Source: Nakaseomyces glabratus | Lineage: Eukaryota > Ascomycota > Saccharomycetes > Saccharomycetales > Saccharomycetaceae | Reading direction: 5' to 3' | DNA: 64,000 nt | Assembly: GCF_010111755.1 (NCBI RefSeq) | Contig: NC_088960.1 | Span: forward strand, 558,001 to 622,000 | Shown: positions 40,892 to 49,295 of the stretch, in pieces | Position numbering within the stretch: the first letter of the stretch is position 1 | How the letters are laid out: each line of letters begins with the position of its first letter | Translations under genes and position numbers: made by a program | Notes under the pieces: model-generated | Seen by the model: only the letters and a program-made list of their open reading frames with translations | The model's database searches: none | Told to the model about the DNA's origin: nothing

Positions 40892-42715
40892 CTAAGTAGA
40901 CATAGCTCCAACTATTTTTGTTTCCATTAGGTATGGTTTGATATCCTTTAGAAGTGATGGATTGTACATCTTATTACGAAGACCAGCTTTAACGTAAATA
41001 GTTTCTCCCTCCCATTTAGCATCAGGAGCTAATGGTCTGATACACCGCAGTGAGTGTCTTATATAGCGTTTTCTTGTTTGCTCTTTTTTGACAGGGTTCC
41101 ACTTAGTGTCACAATCATTCATGTCATCAGTTTCCAGCTCTTCACCTTCTTCAAATATTTCAAACTCTTCTAATCCGTAATCTTCAATATCGATATCGTC
41201 CTCGTCATCCTCTTCAATCTCCTCCTCTAATTCGATCAACTCGGGAATCATACCATCAGGATATGTTGACTCATTTGAATCAAATGAACAATCCATGGAA
41301 TTGCTGAGTCCAAGAGAAGACGTTGACGACAGAGAGCTACCAAACTGTAGAGGGGACCAATAGTCGAAATTGTAATTGATCCTAGCCAATTTTGCATGTG
41401 GTTTATCGAGGTCATATTCGCAGAATGATGAGTTCGCTGTGAGAGTCTCATATAATGAAAGGCATTCTGAAGGCGACCTGGTGAGGTTGTTTAACCCGTC
41501 CATCACATCAGACTCGTTATCGTGCAACGAGGTTGTAGTTGATCTTGATATTGAGTTGTTTGGCGTAATATCTCCATGAGCAGAACTCTCACTTCTACTT
41601 TGATCAGAGGCGGGCGTCCTTTCTGGAGGCTCATGGTGAGATTTTTGCCTCACTAATGCGGCATCTGGCTGCTGTTCGGATGTGAATGGATTTTTGAAAT
41701 CGATCTGTAAGGGTTCAGAAGCTGATTTTGCACCTGTGAAGTGCTTCAAGAACGAATTAGCCCGTCTTCTAGTTGACGATGATGGGCCTTCCGTGTTTCT
41801 TACAGGTGTTCTCCCCGAACTGTGTCTTCTTCTAGAGCTGAAGCGTCTCCTACTGTGCCCACTATGTCTTCTTCTGCGCCTTCTGGGCACGATTCTGTAG
41901 TTTGGGTATTCTCTGTCGTAGAGGTCCTTTGACACATTTATGCCCATGCTCAAGTACATCGACCACATGATCATGTCATCTATGTGCTCGAACTGGACGA
42001 GAAACTGCTGGTCCTCCATCCGCAGACGCAGGCACACTAAGTAGGCGTCCTTGTAAACGTTCTCTTCATCTATGTACACTTTCTTCCGGGACTCGGAAGT
42101 GGGCATTCCGACTTTTGCGCCTTGCAAAGAGTAGCTCTTGAAAGGTACGAACCCCGTGCTCACGTCCATCGAGTCGCAAGTCTCTGAGCAGTACTCCTCG
42201 TAGTTTGTATCGTATATGAAGTCGTACTGGTTCGACCTCTTCTTCCTAGCACCGAGGGCATCCTGCGGCATGTTTTGATAAGAGTTTGTGAATCCCGCGG
42301 GCGTCGGGTGGAAATCCAGCGGCTCGAACGCCGGCAGATAATTCTTCTTAAACCTGGTAAACCGCTCCGACAGCCTCCGCACACCGCTCACACTGGGCTT
42401 GGCACTCACGTAGCTCAGACTCTTGCTTGCGGGCCTGCTCTTGGGACACCTCGGCAAGTACAGGTTCAGCTGCGTCGAATTGATATGCAGCACCACATCG
42501 TACCAGCAGGGGTCTCGCGACACCTGTGTCGGCGACTCCCACTCCAGCTTGAACTTAGCCCTCACAAACTTCTCAACAGCAGGCGAGTACCCGGGCAGCT
42601 CTTCCGCACACTCCAAACTATCCGCACTATCCACACTATGCACACTATGCACACTATCCACGCTATGCACGCTATACGCCGGCAGCTCTATACCCATATC
42701 CATCTCTGTGTCCAT
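40892..42715 (-). CDS. PH-domain protein of the YNL144C/YHR131C family
   Basis: 607 residues. The family is poorly studied; members carry a pleckstrin homology domain. Here the PH-like region spans about residues 50-265, starting with KFKLEWESPTQVSRDPCWYDVVLHI and ending at MIMWSMYLSMG. An SR/RH-rich basic stretch (about 280-320), a long low-complexity region and an acidic patch (about 510-545) follow. A conserved C-terminal part contains RKRYIRHSLRCIRPLAPDA. The N-terminus has a short VHSVDS repeat. The first third is GC-rich compared with the rest. The position matches YNL144C. Confidence 0.85.
   Translation of the reverse strand: MDTEMDMGIELPAYSVHSVDSVHSVHSVDSADSLECAEELPGYSPAVEKFVRAKFKLEWESPTQVSRDPCWYDVVLHINSTQLNLYLPRCPKSRPASKSLSYVSAKPSVSGVRRLSERFTRFKKNYLPAFEPLDFHPTPAGFTNSYQNMPQDALGARKKRSNQYDFIYDTNYEEYCSETCDSMDVSTGFVPFKSYSLQGAKVGMPTSESRKKVYIDEENVYKDAYLVCLRLRMEDQQFLVQFEHIDDMIMWSMYLSMGINVSKDLYDREYPNYRIVPRRRRRRHSGHSRRRFSSRRRHSSGRTPVRNTEGPSSSTRRRANSFLKHFTGAKSASEPLQIDFKNPFTSEQQPDAALVRQKSHHEPPERTPASDQSRSESSAHGDITPNNSISRSTTTSLHDNESDVMDGLNNLTRSPSECLSLYETLTANSSFCEYDLDKPHAKLARINYNFDYWSPLQFGSSLSSTSSLGLSNSMDCSFDSNESTYPDGMIPELIELEEEIEEDDEDDIDIEDYGLEEFEIFEEGEELETDDMNDCDTKWNPVKKEQTRKRYIRHSLRCIRPLAPDAKWEGETIYVKAGLRNKMYNPSLLKDIKPYLMETKIVGAMST
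42613..42672. repeat. Coding minisatellite, N-terminus of the PH-domain protein
   Basis: Imperfect short repeats of CACACTAT(G/C)CA type. On the minus strand they encode alternating VHS and VDS tripeptides at about residues 16-32. Confidence 0.75.
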
Positions 42716-43187
42716 GTCTGACTCGATCTTGTCCGCGACACCTCGGCCGTATTGACTCCCAGTTCTGTGCGTTTCACTGCTATTATATAGTTTCTATGTT
42801 TCTTATCATAGTTTATAGGAGCTAATTTGACAGGATCCCAGTCCATTATAGCGATTCGAGTGCGAGAAGCACAGAACAGACAGCACAGAATGACTTCCGC
42901 TGCATAGAAATAGTGTGGGGGGGATAAGGGAACACAGAAGGCACCGCACACGCACAAACAGATAATGATTGGAGGAGGGGGCTCAGACAGCATTGCAGGA
43001 GAAAGAAAGCCAATTAGTGGGGTCCTCTCTCAGTGTGGGGGAATTGATTGGGTAAGGGGGGCTTGCAGTGGGGGGCTTGCAGTGGGGGGGTACTTATCTC
43101 TTAGTGAGATCTGTATGCACATGATCGGCACCGTTGAGAACAATGGGGGGGAGGGAGGAAATAGCGTATATCAATTACTTATATTAT
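42716..43187. other. G-rich intergenic region upstream of the PH-domain gene
   Basis: 472 bp with many plus-strand G runs, including G7 at 42917-42923, G5 at 43037-43041, the repeat at 43056-43090 and G7 at 43145-43151. No gene. Confidence 0.7.
43056..43090 (+). repeat. 14-bp G-run tandem repeat
   Basis: Two copies of GGGGGGCTTGCAGT (43056-43069 and 43070-43083) followed by a third G run of seven. Confidence 0.9.
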
Positions 43188-44219
43188 TTAACTAATGTAT
43201 TCTTTGATCTCGGATTCGATCCAGTCCCAGAGAGCCAGGTCTGTTCCGTTTTGCAGGCCTTCCTTGACGTCCTCTCTTGGTTCGTGTACCTGGTCGAACG
43301 GGCAGATGTACTTGCCTTGGTCGCTTGTGGTTAGCGATGGGGAGAGCACGCTGTATAGTTCTGTGTAGGCACCGTACTCAGCTGGGTAGAACAAGCGGCC
43401 GACAGTGGCGCGTGTCCATGGGTGCCAGTCTCTCTGCAGGTCGGTTCTGAGGTTGCCCGGGTAGCACGAGACGGAGACGCAGCCGATCTTGTCTACCATC
43501 TCCTTGTTTCTTGTGGCCCACGCCTTGGCCTGCAAGATGTTTGCGGCCTTGGTGGCACCGTACAGGGTAGTTGCTGCTGGGCGCTTCTCAATGGCAACGC
43601 CGTCGAATCCCGGGTTCTCCCAGAAGATACCATACTGGCTTGGGCCCAGCAAGTGTGCACCGCTGCTGACCCACACTATCCTCTTCAAAGAGGTGTCGTC
43701 TTCTTTCAAAAACACTGGGTCCAAGTAGTGTTGTAGCAGCTGTGGGCCCATGACATTGGTTTGAAACATAGCCTCGAGTCCCTGCTTGGAGGTCCCGGCG
43801 TTGCTGGAACTCATCAACCCAGCGTTGTGGATAATAATGTTCAATGGCTTGCCCGCAAGTATCTCTTGGATTCTCTTGCCAGCTTGTGGGACCGTGGTGA
43901 AATCCAGGAAGTCGCAGCCACTGACAACGCTGATGGAACCTTTGCTGTTTCCGATCTCCTGCTTGATTGACTCTGCAGCTTCAAGACCCTTGGACTCCGT
44001 CCTACAGACACCGATGACATTGCAATTCTTCTGGTATAGCAGCTTCGCAGCTTCTTTACCAACACCGGTGTTGCAGCCAGTGACCACCGCTGTCTTGCCA
44101 GTGAGGTCTGGGTACTTGTCTGGCGTGTATGTAACTTTAGTTGCCCAGAAACCATAGATGATCTCCTTGAGAGCATAACATTTGCTGTAGCTAGGAGCCG
44201 GTTGGGTAGGTGCTGGCAT
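43188..44219 (-). CDS. Short-chain dehydrogenase/reductase, substrate unknown
   Basis: 343 residues. A classical SDR Rossmann fold, nearest in type to retinol-dehydrogenase/WW-domain-oxidoreductase-like enzymes. The nucleotide motif TGCNTGVG is at about residues 47-54. The usual NNAG motif reads HNAG (about 130). An SS stretch (WVSSGAH) supplies the catalytic serine and YGATK (about 218) the Tyr-Lys pair. The glycine pattern and length fit an NAD(P)-dependent enzyme; no signal peptide is seen. Third-position GC is clearly higher than in its neighbours. No gene of this kind lies here in S. cerevisiae (between YNL144C and YNL159C homologs). It resembles ENV9-like enzymes only broadly. Confidence 0.88.
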   Translation of the reverse strand: MPAPTQPAPSYSKCYALKEIIYGFWATKVTYTPDKYPDLTGKTAVVTGCNTGVGKEAAKLLYQKNCNVIGVCRTESKGLEAAESIKQEIGNSKGSISVVSGCDFLDFTTVPQAGKRIQEILAGKPLNIIIHNAGLMSSSNAGTSKQGLEAMFQTNVMGPQLLQHYLDPVFLKEDDTSLKRIVWVSSGAHLLGPSQYGIFWENPGFDGVAIEKRPAATTLYGATKAANILQAKAWATRNKEMVDKIGCVSVSCYPGNLRTDLQRDWHPWTRATVGRLFYPAEYGAYTELYSVLSPSLTTSDQGKYICPFDQVHEPREDVKEGLQNGTDLALWDWIESEIKEYIS

Positions 44220-45338
44220 TGTTACTTTTTTGTATGGTTGCTTCTTTATGTTCTTGTTAAAAAGCAGTTCTCAGGTGCTTTTCGACTGTAGTGGTTCTCT
44301 TAAATATGAACAAATTAATAATTGGAACAGGGGAAATTTATTTGTTGTCAGTCACAGAATCAGTCAGTTTTTATACACATAGAGGATCAATTATAACTAA
44401 TTCAGCTTAAATGGTTGCTTAGAACTAAAAAAAACCTTCAAAAAGAAATTTGGGCATAGGCATTGGTTCGATCGGGTCAGTCGGGTCGGAACATTTCTAT
44501 CTACAACACTCCCCCCACAGTCAATCATGCCAGTAAGTTGCCAATATCAATTGAAATCCGATCATGCTTATTCTAACTATAGTGTGCTTTGCTGCCTGTA
44601 TGTTGTCAATAGCTAGAATAAGATTTACCGTTTCTACTACTGATGTTTCTGAGGAAATATATGCGGGAAAAGTAGTATTTTTTGCAACCCAATCGGCAAC
44701 TTCGATCTGGTGGGTGGGGGGCAAACATTGGAATAAAGGGTCTCATCCGATATCCCATCCGATATCCCATCCGATATCCCATCCGATATCCCATCCGATA
44801 TCCCATCCGACTGCAATAAGACAGCAACCAGATTCAGTTATGCTTATTACAGCTATACTGGTATTACACACTGGGAAGTAGCAGCTATAGGATGTTAGCC
44901 GGGACCATTCCGAATCTTTTCTGATAATCCAATGGAAGTTCAAGGTCCCATTTAGAAGTTGTTACTATGCCAAAATCTCATCTACAGGTTCCACGGGATA
45001 CTTACACTTTGTGGCCGTATTAACAAATAATTAGACAATTGGTGACGATAGTTACAACGCATAGTTGCATAAAGTTCTGAGTTATATGGTTGTATATGTG
45101 GATAGTGTTATGTCAGCCCCGTTTATTTATATATGTCGTTTCGTATGAGTGTGTACCGTCGGCCGATGAGGAGGCGGCAAATTTAGTCCCACGGCGTCCG
45201 TTACTCAAATCGCATCGCCTATAAAGATAATTAAAAAGTGTAGTGGTCCCTTATCTATTTTATTTTAGTGTTTCATTTTTGGCTAAACTCTATTTATGAA
45301 ACTATCTCATTTATTCATTAAAACGTTAAATATTTAGC
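44220..45338. other. Intergenic with 12-bp minisatellite
   Basis: 1119 bp without a supported gene. It includes the SDR promoter and the repeat at 44744-44810. Short frames across the repeat are artefacts of its 12-base period. Confidence 0.6.
44744..44810. repeat. 12-bp minisatellite
   Basis: Five perfect CATCCGATATCC units (44744-44803) plus a partial CATCCGA. Confidence 0.95.
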
Positions 45339-46289
45339 TTAAAAAAGTCCTGAAAGTATCTGCTGCGTACTCTTATACCTTCTCACTATAGTTAGACCCA
45401 CGCATAGACTAAAGAAAAACCCAGCAATCATTAGATAGGTTGTACCTCCAATACCATATAGCAAATAAACTAATATCGTAACAATCTTTATGCTTTTCTT
45501 ATACCATCTGAAAAAAAATCCGAGAATCATTCTATAAATTCCAACTGATACAGGATATTCTTCCGTATCTGTGTATGACCTATCTATATTCAATATCCGT
45601 CTCAAAAGAGCCTCACCTATTGGCAATGAGTAATACACGATGATGTTATGAAATTTCCCTAACAGTCCTAAGCCTGGACCGCTATCGGATGTCTCTGGGG
45701 TACTTGGCTTTATTAGACTGATAACGTCAACTGTATCTATTGCATACCAATATGTTAAAATCTCTCTAGTGAAATCACGCTCTGAAAATGTCATGGTACT
45801 AAATCCACTTCTCAATACATTGTATAGTGAAAAAGGGAATAATAACGAAAGTACTAGATAGTTCAAAACTAGTAAGTTCCTGACCAATGTTCTGAAAAAT
45901 GAGGGTCTCTGAGCGAAGGGTGTTCTTTGATTCACCCCATTGCTGTTGCTACCAATACTATTGTGAGAGGGGAGATTTATACCTAGCATATTTCCATAAT
46001 TATTATTTCTATTCTCAGTGGCTGCACCATTATTGTATGAGTTATTTGTATGACTATTAGAATTCGTGTTCTCATGCCTTCTGCCAGTAATTCGTATCCT
46101 CACATGATGATTATCAATTTCTTGGCTCCAGTTCCTAAGTACCCGACTTAAAGTCTCATCTAGATTTCTTTGTAATACTTCTTCGCTTGTCTGTATCTCG
46201 TGGGCATCCTCCCTAGATTGTAATCTCCTCCTATCCTCCAAATACTGCTCGTATAGTTCCGAGTCAGAATCTCCTTCCTGATCATTCAT
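45339..46289 (-). CDS. ASI2: Multi-span membrane protein, probable Asi2
   Basis: 316 residues from the ATG at 46287-46289. The N-terminal third is polar, acidic then asparagine-rich (NTNSNSHTNNSYNNG, about residues 73-87). Hydrophobic segments follow at about 136-158 and near the C-terminus (about 258-275 and 280-303), with a weaker one near 210-225. In S. cerevisiae, ASI2 (289 residues) lies divergently beside PGA1, as this gene does; Asi2 is part of the Asi ubiquitin ligase of the inner nuclear membrane. I assign it by position and architecture, not by a motif. Confidence 0.62.
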   Translation of the reverse strand: MNDQEGDSDSELYEQYLEDRRRLQSREDAHEIQTSEEVLQRNLDETLSRVLRNWSQEIDNHHVRIRITGRRHENTNSNSHTNNSYNNGAATENRNNNYGNMLGINLPSHNSIGSNSNGVNQRTPFAQRPSFFRTLVRNLLVLNYLVLSLLFPFSLYNVLRSGFSTMTFSERDFTREILTYWYAIDTVDVISLIKPSTPETSDSGPGLGLLGKFHNIIVYYSLPIGEALLRRILNIDRSYTDTEEYPVSVGIYRMILGFFFRWYKKSIKIVTILVYLLYGIGGTTYLMIAGFFFSLCVGLTIVRRYKSTQQILSGLF

Positions 46290-46604
46290 CTTGTAAGTCA
46301 CCTCCCAATATACAGTAGTTCTGTTCTAGAAAATAGATAGTACTTATATTTCTTGTTGATGTTTGATGAGTCTTGAACTAATTAATTTATAATAGGTACT
46401 GTAATTACACGGCCTGCATTCGGGTACCTTCCCTATTTTCTATAGTAAGTCATTTCCGATCAATTTTGAAAAAGTTTCCAGGGCATCGCCTGATTGTGCC
46501 AATATAATAGATGAGCACACTATAATAGAACACTACGTGAGGGATCGGTGTTGTTGTAATATGATCCACTTATTGAACCAATTCTGTTAGATTTGTGGTT
46601 TGGC
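46290..46604. other. Divergent ASI2-PGA1 promoter region
   Basis: 315 bp, AT-rich, no motif recognised. Confidence 0.4.
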
Positions 46605-47180
46605 ATGCTTTTATATTATACAGTACTTCCGGTCCTGTGGCTTTGTGCCATTGTCAGTGCCAACACCGAGACTTTACGGATCAGGATACCTAGGCAATTC
46701 AAGACCTCTGAGCTAACAAGGCAAGTTCATGACAGTTATAGCATATTAAAGAATTTAGAAGATACAGCAATTGTTTCAGGTAATATCAATAGCACGAGTC
46801 CATTTCATGTGATTGAGGTGAGGAGTAATTGGAGTGGTACAACGTTGGATGTCAGAGTATCATGGACAGCAGCAGATGGATACAGTATAAATGATCTTGG
46901 CTATCTGCTTATAACTAAAGAACACGAAGTTGTTACACCATGGTCAAATGAAACTTTCGAAGGACTCCATGAGAAGCTATACGTATATTTTAAAGTTGTT
47001 CCAGATAGTTATCCGCTCTTAGAAGATGGTCAAGTATTCAATGTTGCTATTAACATTAAGGAAACGTTTTTGGGCCTTACATCAGACTTATATGTAATGA
47101 TAGCGTATCTAATTGTGCTGGCAAGTATATCCAGATTGGTGGTGGTTCATGGGTGGAAACTGTTGTCGCCTTTACTGTAA
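46605..47180 (+). CDS. PGA1: GPI mannosyltransferase II co-factor Pga1
   Basis: 191 residues from the ATG at 46605. Pga1 partners Gpi18 in adding the second mannose to the GPI precursor in the ER. An N-terminal signal sequence (about residues 1-19, ending AIVSAN) leads a lumenal domain with sequons near NST and NWS. A C-terminal transmembrane segment (about 165-182, MIAYLIVLASI) ends in a short tail. S. cerevisiae Pga1 is 198 residues with the same layout. IGO1, its S. cerevisiae neighbour, is absent. Confidence 0.88.
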   Translation: MLLYYTVLPVLWLCAIVSANTETLRIRIPRQFKTSELTRQVHDSYSILKNLEDTAIVSGNINSTSPFHVIEVRSNWSGTTLDVRVSWTAADGYSINDLGYLLITKEHEVVTPWSNETFEGLHEKLYVYFKVVPDSYPLLEDGQVFNVAINIKETFLGLTSDLYVMIAYLIVLASISRLVVVHGWKLLSPLL

Positions 47181-47399
47181 GGTAGTCATCAACTTTTAGC
47201 ATAAAGATTAGTAAGAAAGTAAGAGTTATATAGCATTGCATTACTGAATAATTATTCTAATATAAATGCCGGGGTAATTTACGGGTAATCCATAGAGAAA
47301 CGGTTAGCAGAGAGAAGATGGATGTGATAGAATAGAATTGATTATATATGTGCAAAGTGGATAAATAATTGTATGAGTACTCCAAAATGGGGGTCTAGA

Positions 47400-48371
47400 T
47401 CATAGGTGGTATAAGTATCTACCGATCTTACCGAACATCAAGGAACCCAAGAAGTAAAAATCCATGAAATATAGGAACTGAGAAACGTCTGTGATTTCAT
47501 GAAAGCATGACGCGCAACATAGCAGACCCAGCACGGAACAATTTGAGAACATGGATAAAGTACCATCAAAGAATAACCACAGGATAACGTTAAGAAGACC
47601 CCATGCACCAGCTGCTTGGCCTGAAGATGCCCATTGGATCTTCCTGATACCGAAGGTTACACCTAGCATTGCGTTAATGCTTCTGATCACCGAGGATAGA
47701 CTGTAACTTGTTGGTCTTAGCTTAACTTTAGTGATGTGATCCATCAATGGGATAATTGATCCGAAGATGATACCTTCTAGGGCGTAACCGAACCAATCTG
47801 GCAATATGCCACAACTTAGTTTCTGTTGGATGGTGACACCCCATAGCAATGGTCTGGAGGCAAAGTCCTCGTGTAATAGATGGTTATCGTGTAGATTCCG
47901 AGATAACTGGTGGTATGCTACACCGCTTATAGAAAGCACGACGATGGCGAATACGAAGTTTGTAAACCTTTGGAACGGTGTAACATGGAAGGACATAGTA
48001 TTGGCCATAGTGGCATCAAGTCCCAAGTTGCCACCTGCAGACATGGAAGGTGTCAGCAATGTCTCATTTATAAGCTTCTTGTGTTGAGAAAGCGGGCGTA
48101 TGTGCGATCCCTCGGAAACATCGATCAGTGGAGATTCGTTTACCTTGTCGTTGTCTTTCTTCAAATGTATAATTTCATCAATGGCATAAAGAGGTGTGTC
48201 CAAAGAGCTAGACTTTGACCTGGACCGTTTCAGTTCTTCGTAAATTTCAGCGTCTTCACTCTTGACAATGTCCTGGTCATAGATAGAATACAATTGAGGA
48301 GTCGTAAGCGATGAAATAGACTCGCTGCTCTCCACAGTCTTGACGGCTTTCTTCTTTCTACCTTTCACCAT
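47400..48371 (-). CDS. NSG2: INSIG homolog stabilising HMG-CoA reductase
   Basis: 323 residues from the ATG at 48369-48371. Nsg1 and Nsg2 are ER INSIG-family proteins that bind Hmg2 in sterol regulation; here only one copy is seen, named by its YNL156C-like position. The N-terminal third is polar with a basic start (MVKGRKKKAVK). The INSIG core begins near residue 140 with about six hydrophobic segments, and includes GIIFGSIIPLMDH and SINAMLGVTFGIRKIQWASS, the most conserved family stretch. Confidence 0.92.
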   Translation of the reverse strand: MVKGRKKKAVKTVESSESISSLTTPQLYSIYDQDIVKSEDAEIYEELKRSRSKSSSLDTPLYAIDEIIHLKKDNDKVNESPLIDVSEGSHIRPLSQHKKLINETLLTPSMSAGGNLGLDATMANTMSFHVTPFQRFTNFVFAIVVLSISGVAYHQLSRNLHDNHLLHEDFASRPLLWGVTIQQKLSCGILPDWFGYALEGIIFGSIIPLMDHITKVKLRPTSYSLSSVIRSINAMLGVTFGIRKIQWASSGQAAGAWGLLNVILWLFFDGTLSMFSNCSVLGLLCCASCFHEITDVSQFLYFMDFYFLGSLMFGKIGRYLYHL

Positions 48372-49230
48372 TGTTCGTTGTTGTAGTTGATACTGGTCTG
48401 TTCTGATTGATACAAACAATGGCCACTATTCTAACAACTATTATAGGATTCGCACAGCAACTCTTTTTTGGGCTCAAATGATGAACTTCTGAATTTTAAA
48501 AGAGGCGAAAAAAAAAGTCTTGAACAGGAGCAAATAGTGGGTTTAAGAACAACTATGAACGCCATATTGGCATGGATAGGATAGGGATCTCAGTCAGATA
48601 AACGCAGACGTAGTTTGGAAGTATTATGTATACAATCTACAATTGGTTAGTTGCTGTGGTATCCCCATCTTGATAGCGTGTAGCTCTTTTTTTTATTGCA
48701 TTTTCGAGTGGATAGTTCCTCTTCTATAGATGGACTCACCATTAAAAATGTATATAACTGTTCAAGATACTACAACAGCAAGTTTCATAGATATTTGTGT
48801 ATTACAGGAAAAGACAGCTGTATCATTTGATATTCAAGAAGTTATCTGGTACTTTCACAGCACACATTTCATCAATTGCCTAATTATTGTGTCGAAATGT
48901 GTCAATGCAACGGTGAAATCAGTGGCCATAGGTTTAATATCCCATTGATAGTATCATTGTAAAATATCAAGTATTAGTCTATACTATCTCAGGCATACGG
49001 TGTCATGTTAGATATCCTATTAGTTACTACTTCCCTTGTCATAAATATTCGTTCAATGTCATTGTGGTGCTGCATTCATTGATCCTTGTGTCTCCGACCC
49101 AATGATCAGCACGACCCAGGAGGGGGGGGATGAGTGTGGATCGTGAAGTGCAGGTACATATATATATGCGTGTAGGGTTAATACTTCTCATGTTCCGTGG
49201 CTTATTTGCAACAGATGAGTGTATGGGACA
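48372..49230. other. Divergent NSG2-YCK2 region
   Basis: 859 bp. No gene supported; a 72-codon frame at 48730 has no similarity that I recognise. A G8 run (49122-49129) and two upstream ATGs (49215 and 49223) lie before YCK2. Confidence 0.55.
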
Positions 49231-49295
49231 ATGTCTTTGCAACAGCATATAGTTACCAAGAACCACTTGGCTGCTACTACAACCGCGACGACTAA
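49215..49295 (+). other. Overlapping upstream open reading frames of YCK2
   Basis: An ATG at 49215 opens a 26-codon frame ending in TAA at 49293-49295, and an ATG at 49223 opens a 9-codon frame. Both run past the YCK2 start in other frames. Confidence 0.6.

Noticed and set aside
44606..44943. Frames with repeated GYRM or GWDI units
   Set aside because: They are produced by the 12-bp minisatellite being read in frame and are not genes.
48730..48948. 72-codon frame between NSG2 and YCK2, considered as a possible IGO1
   Set aside because: It does not carry the endosulfine motif (FDSGDY) that IGO proteins must have.
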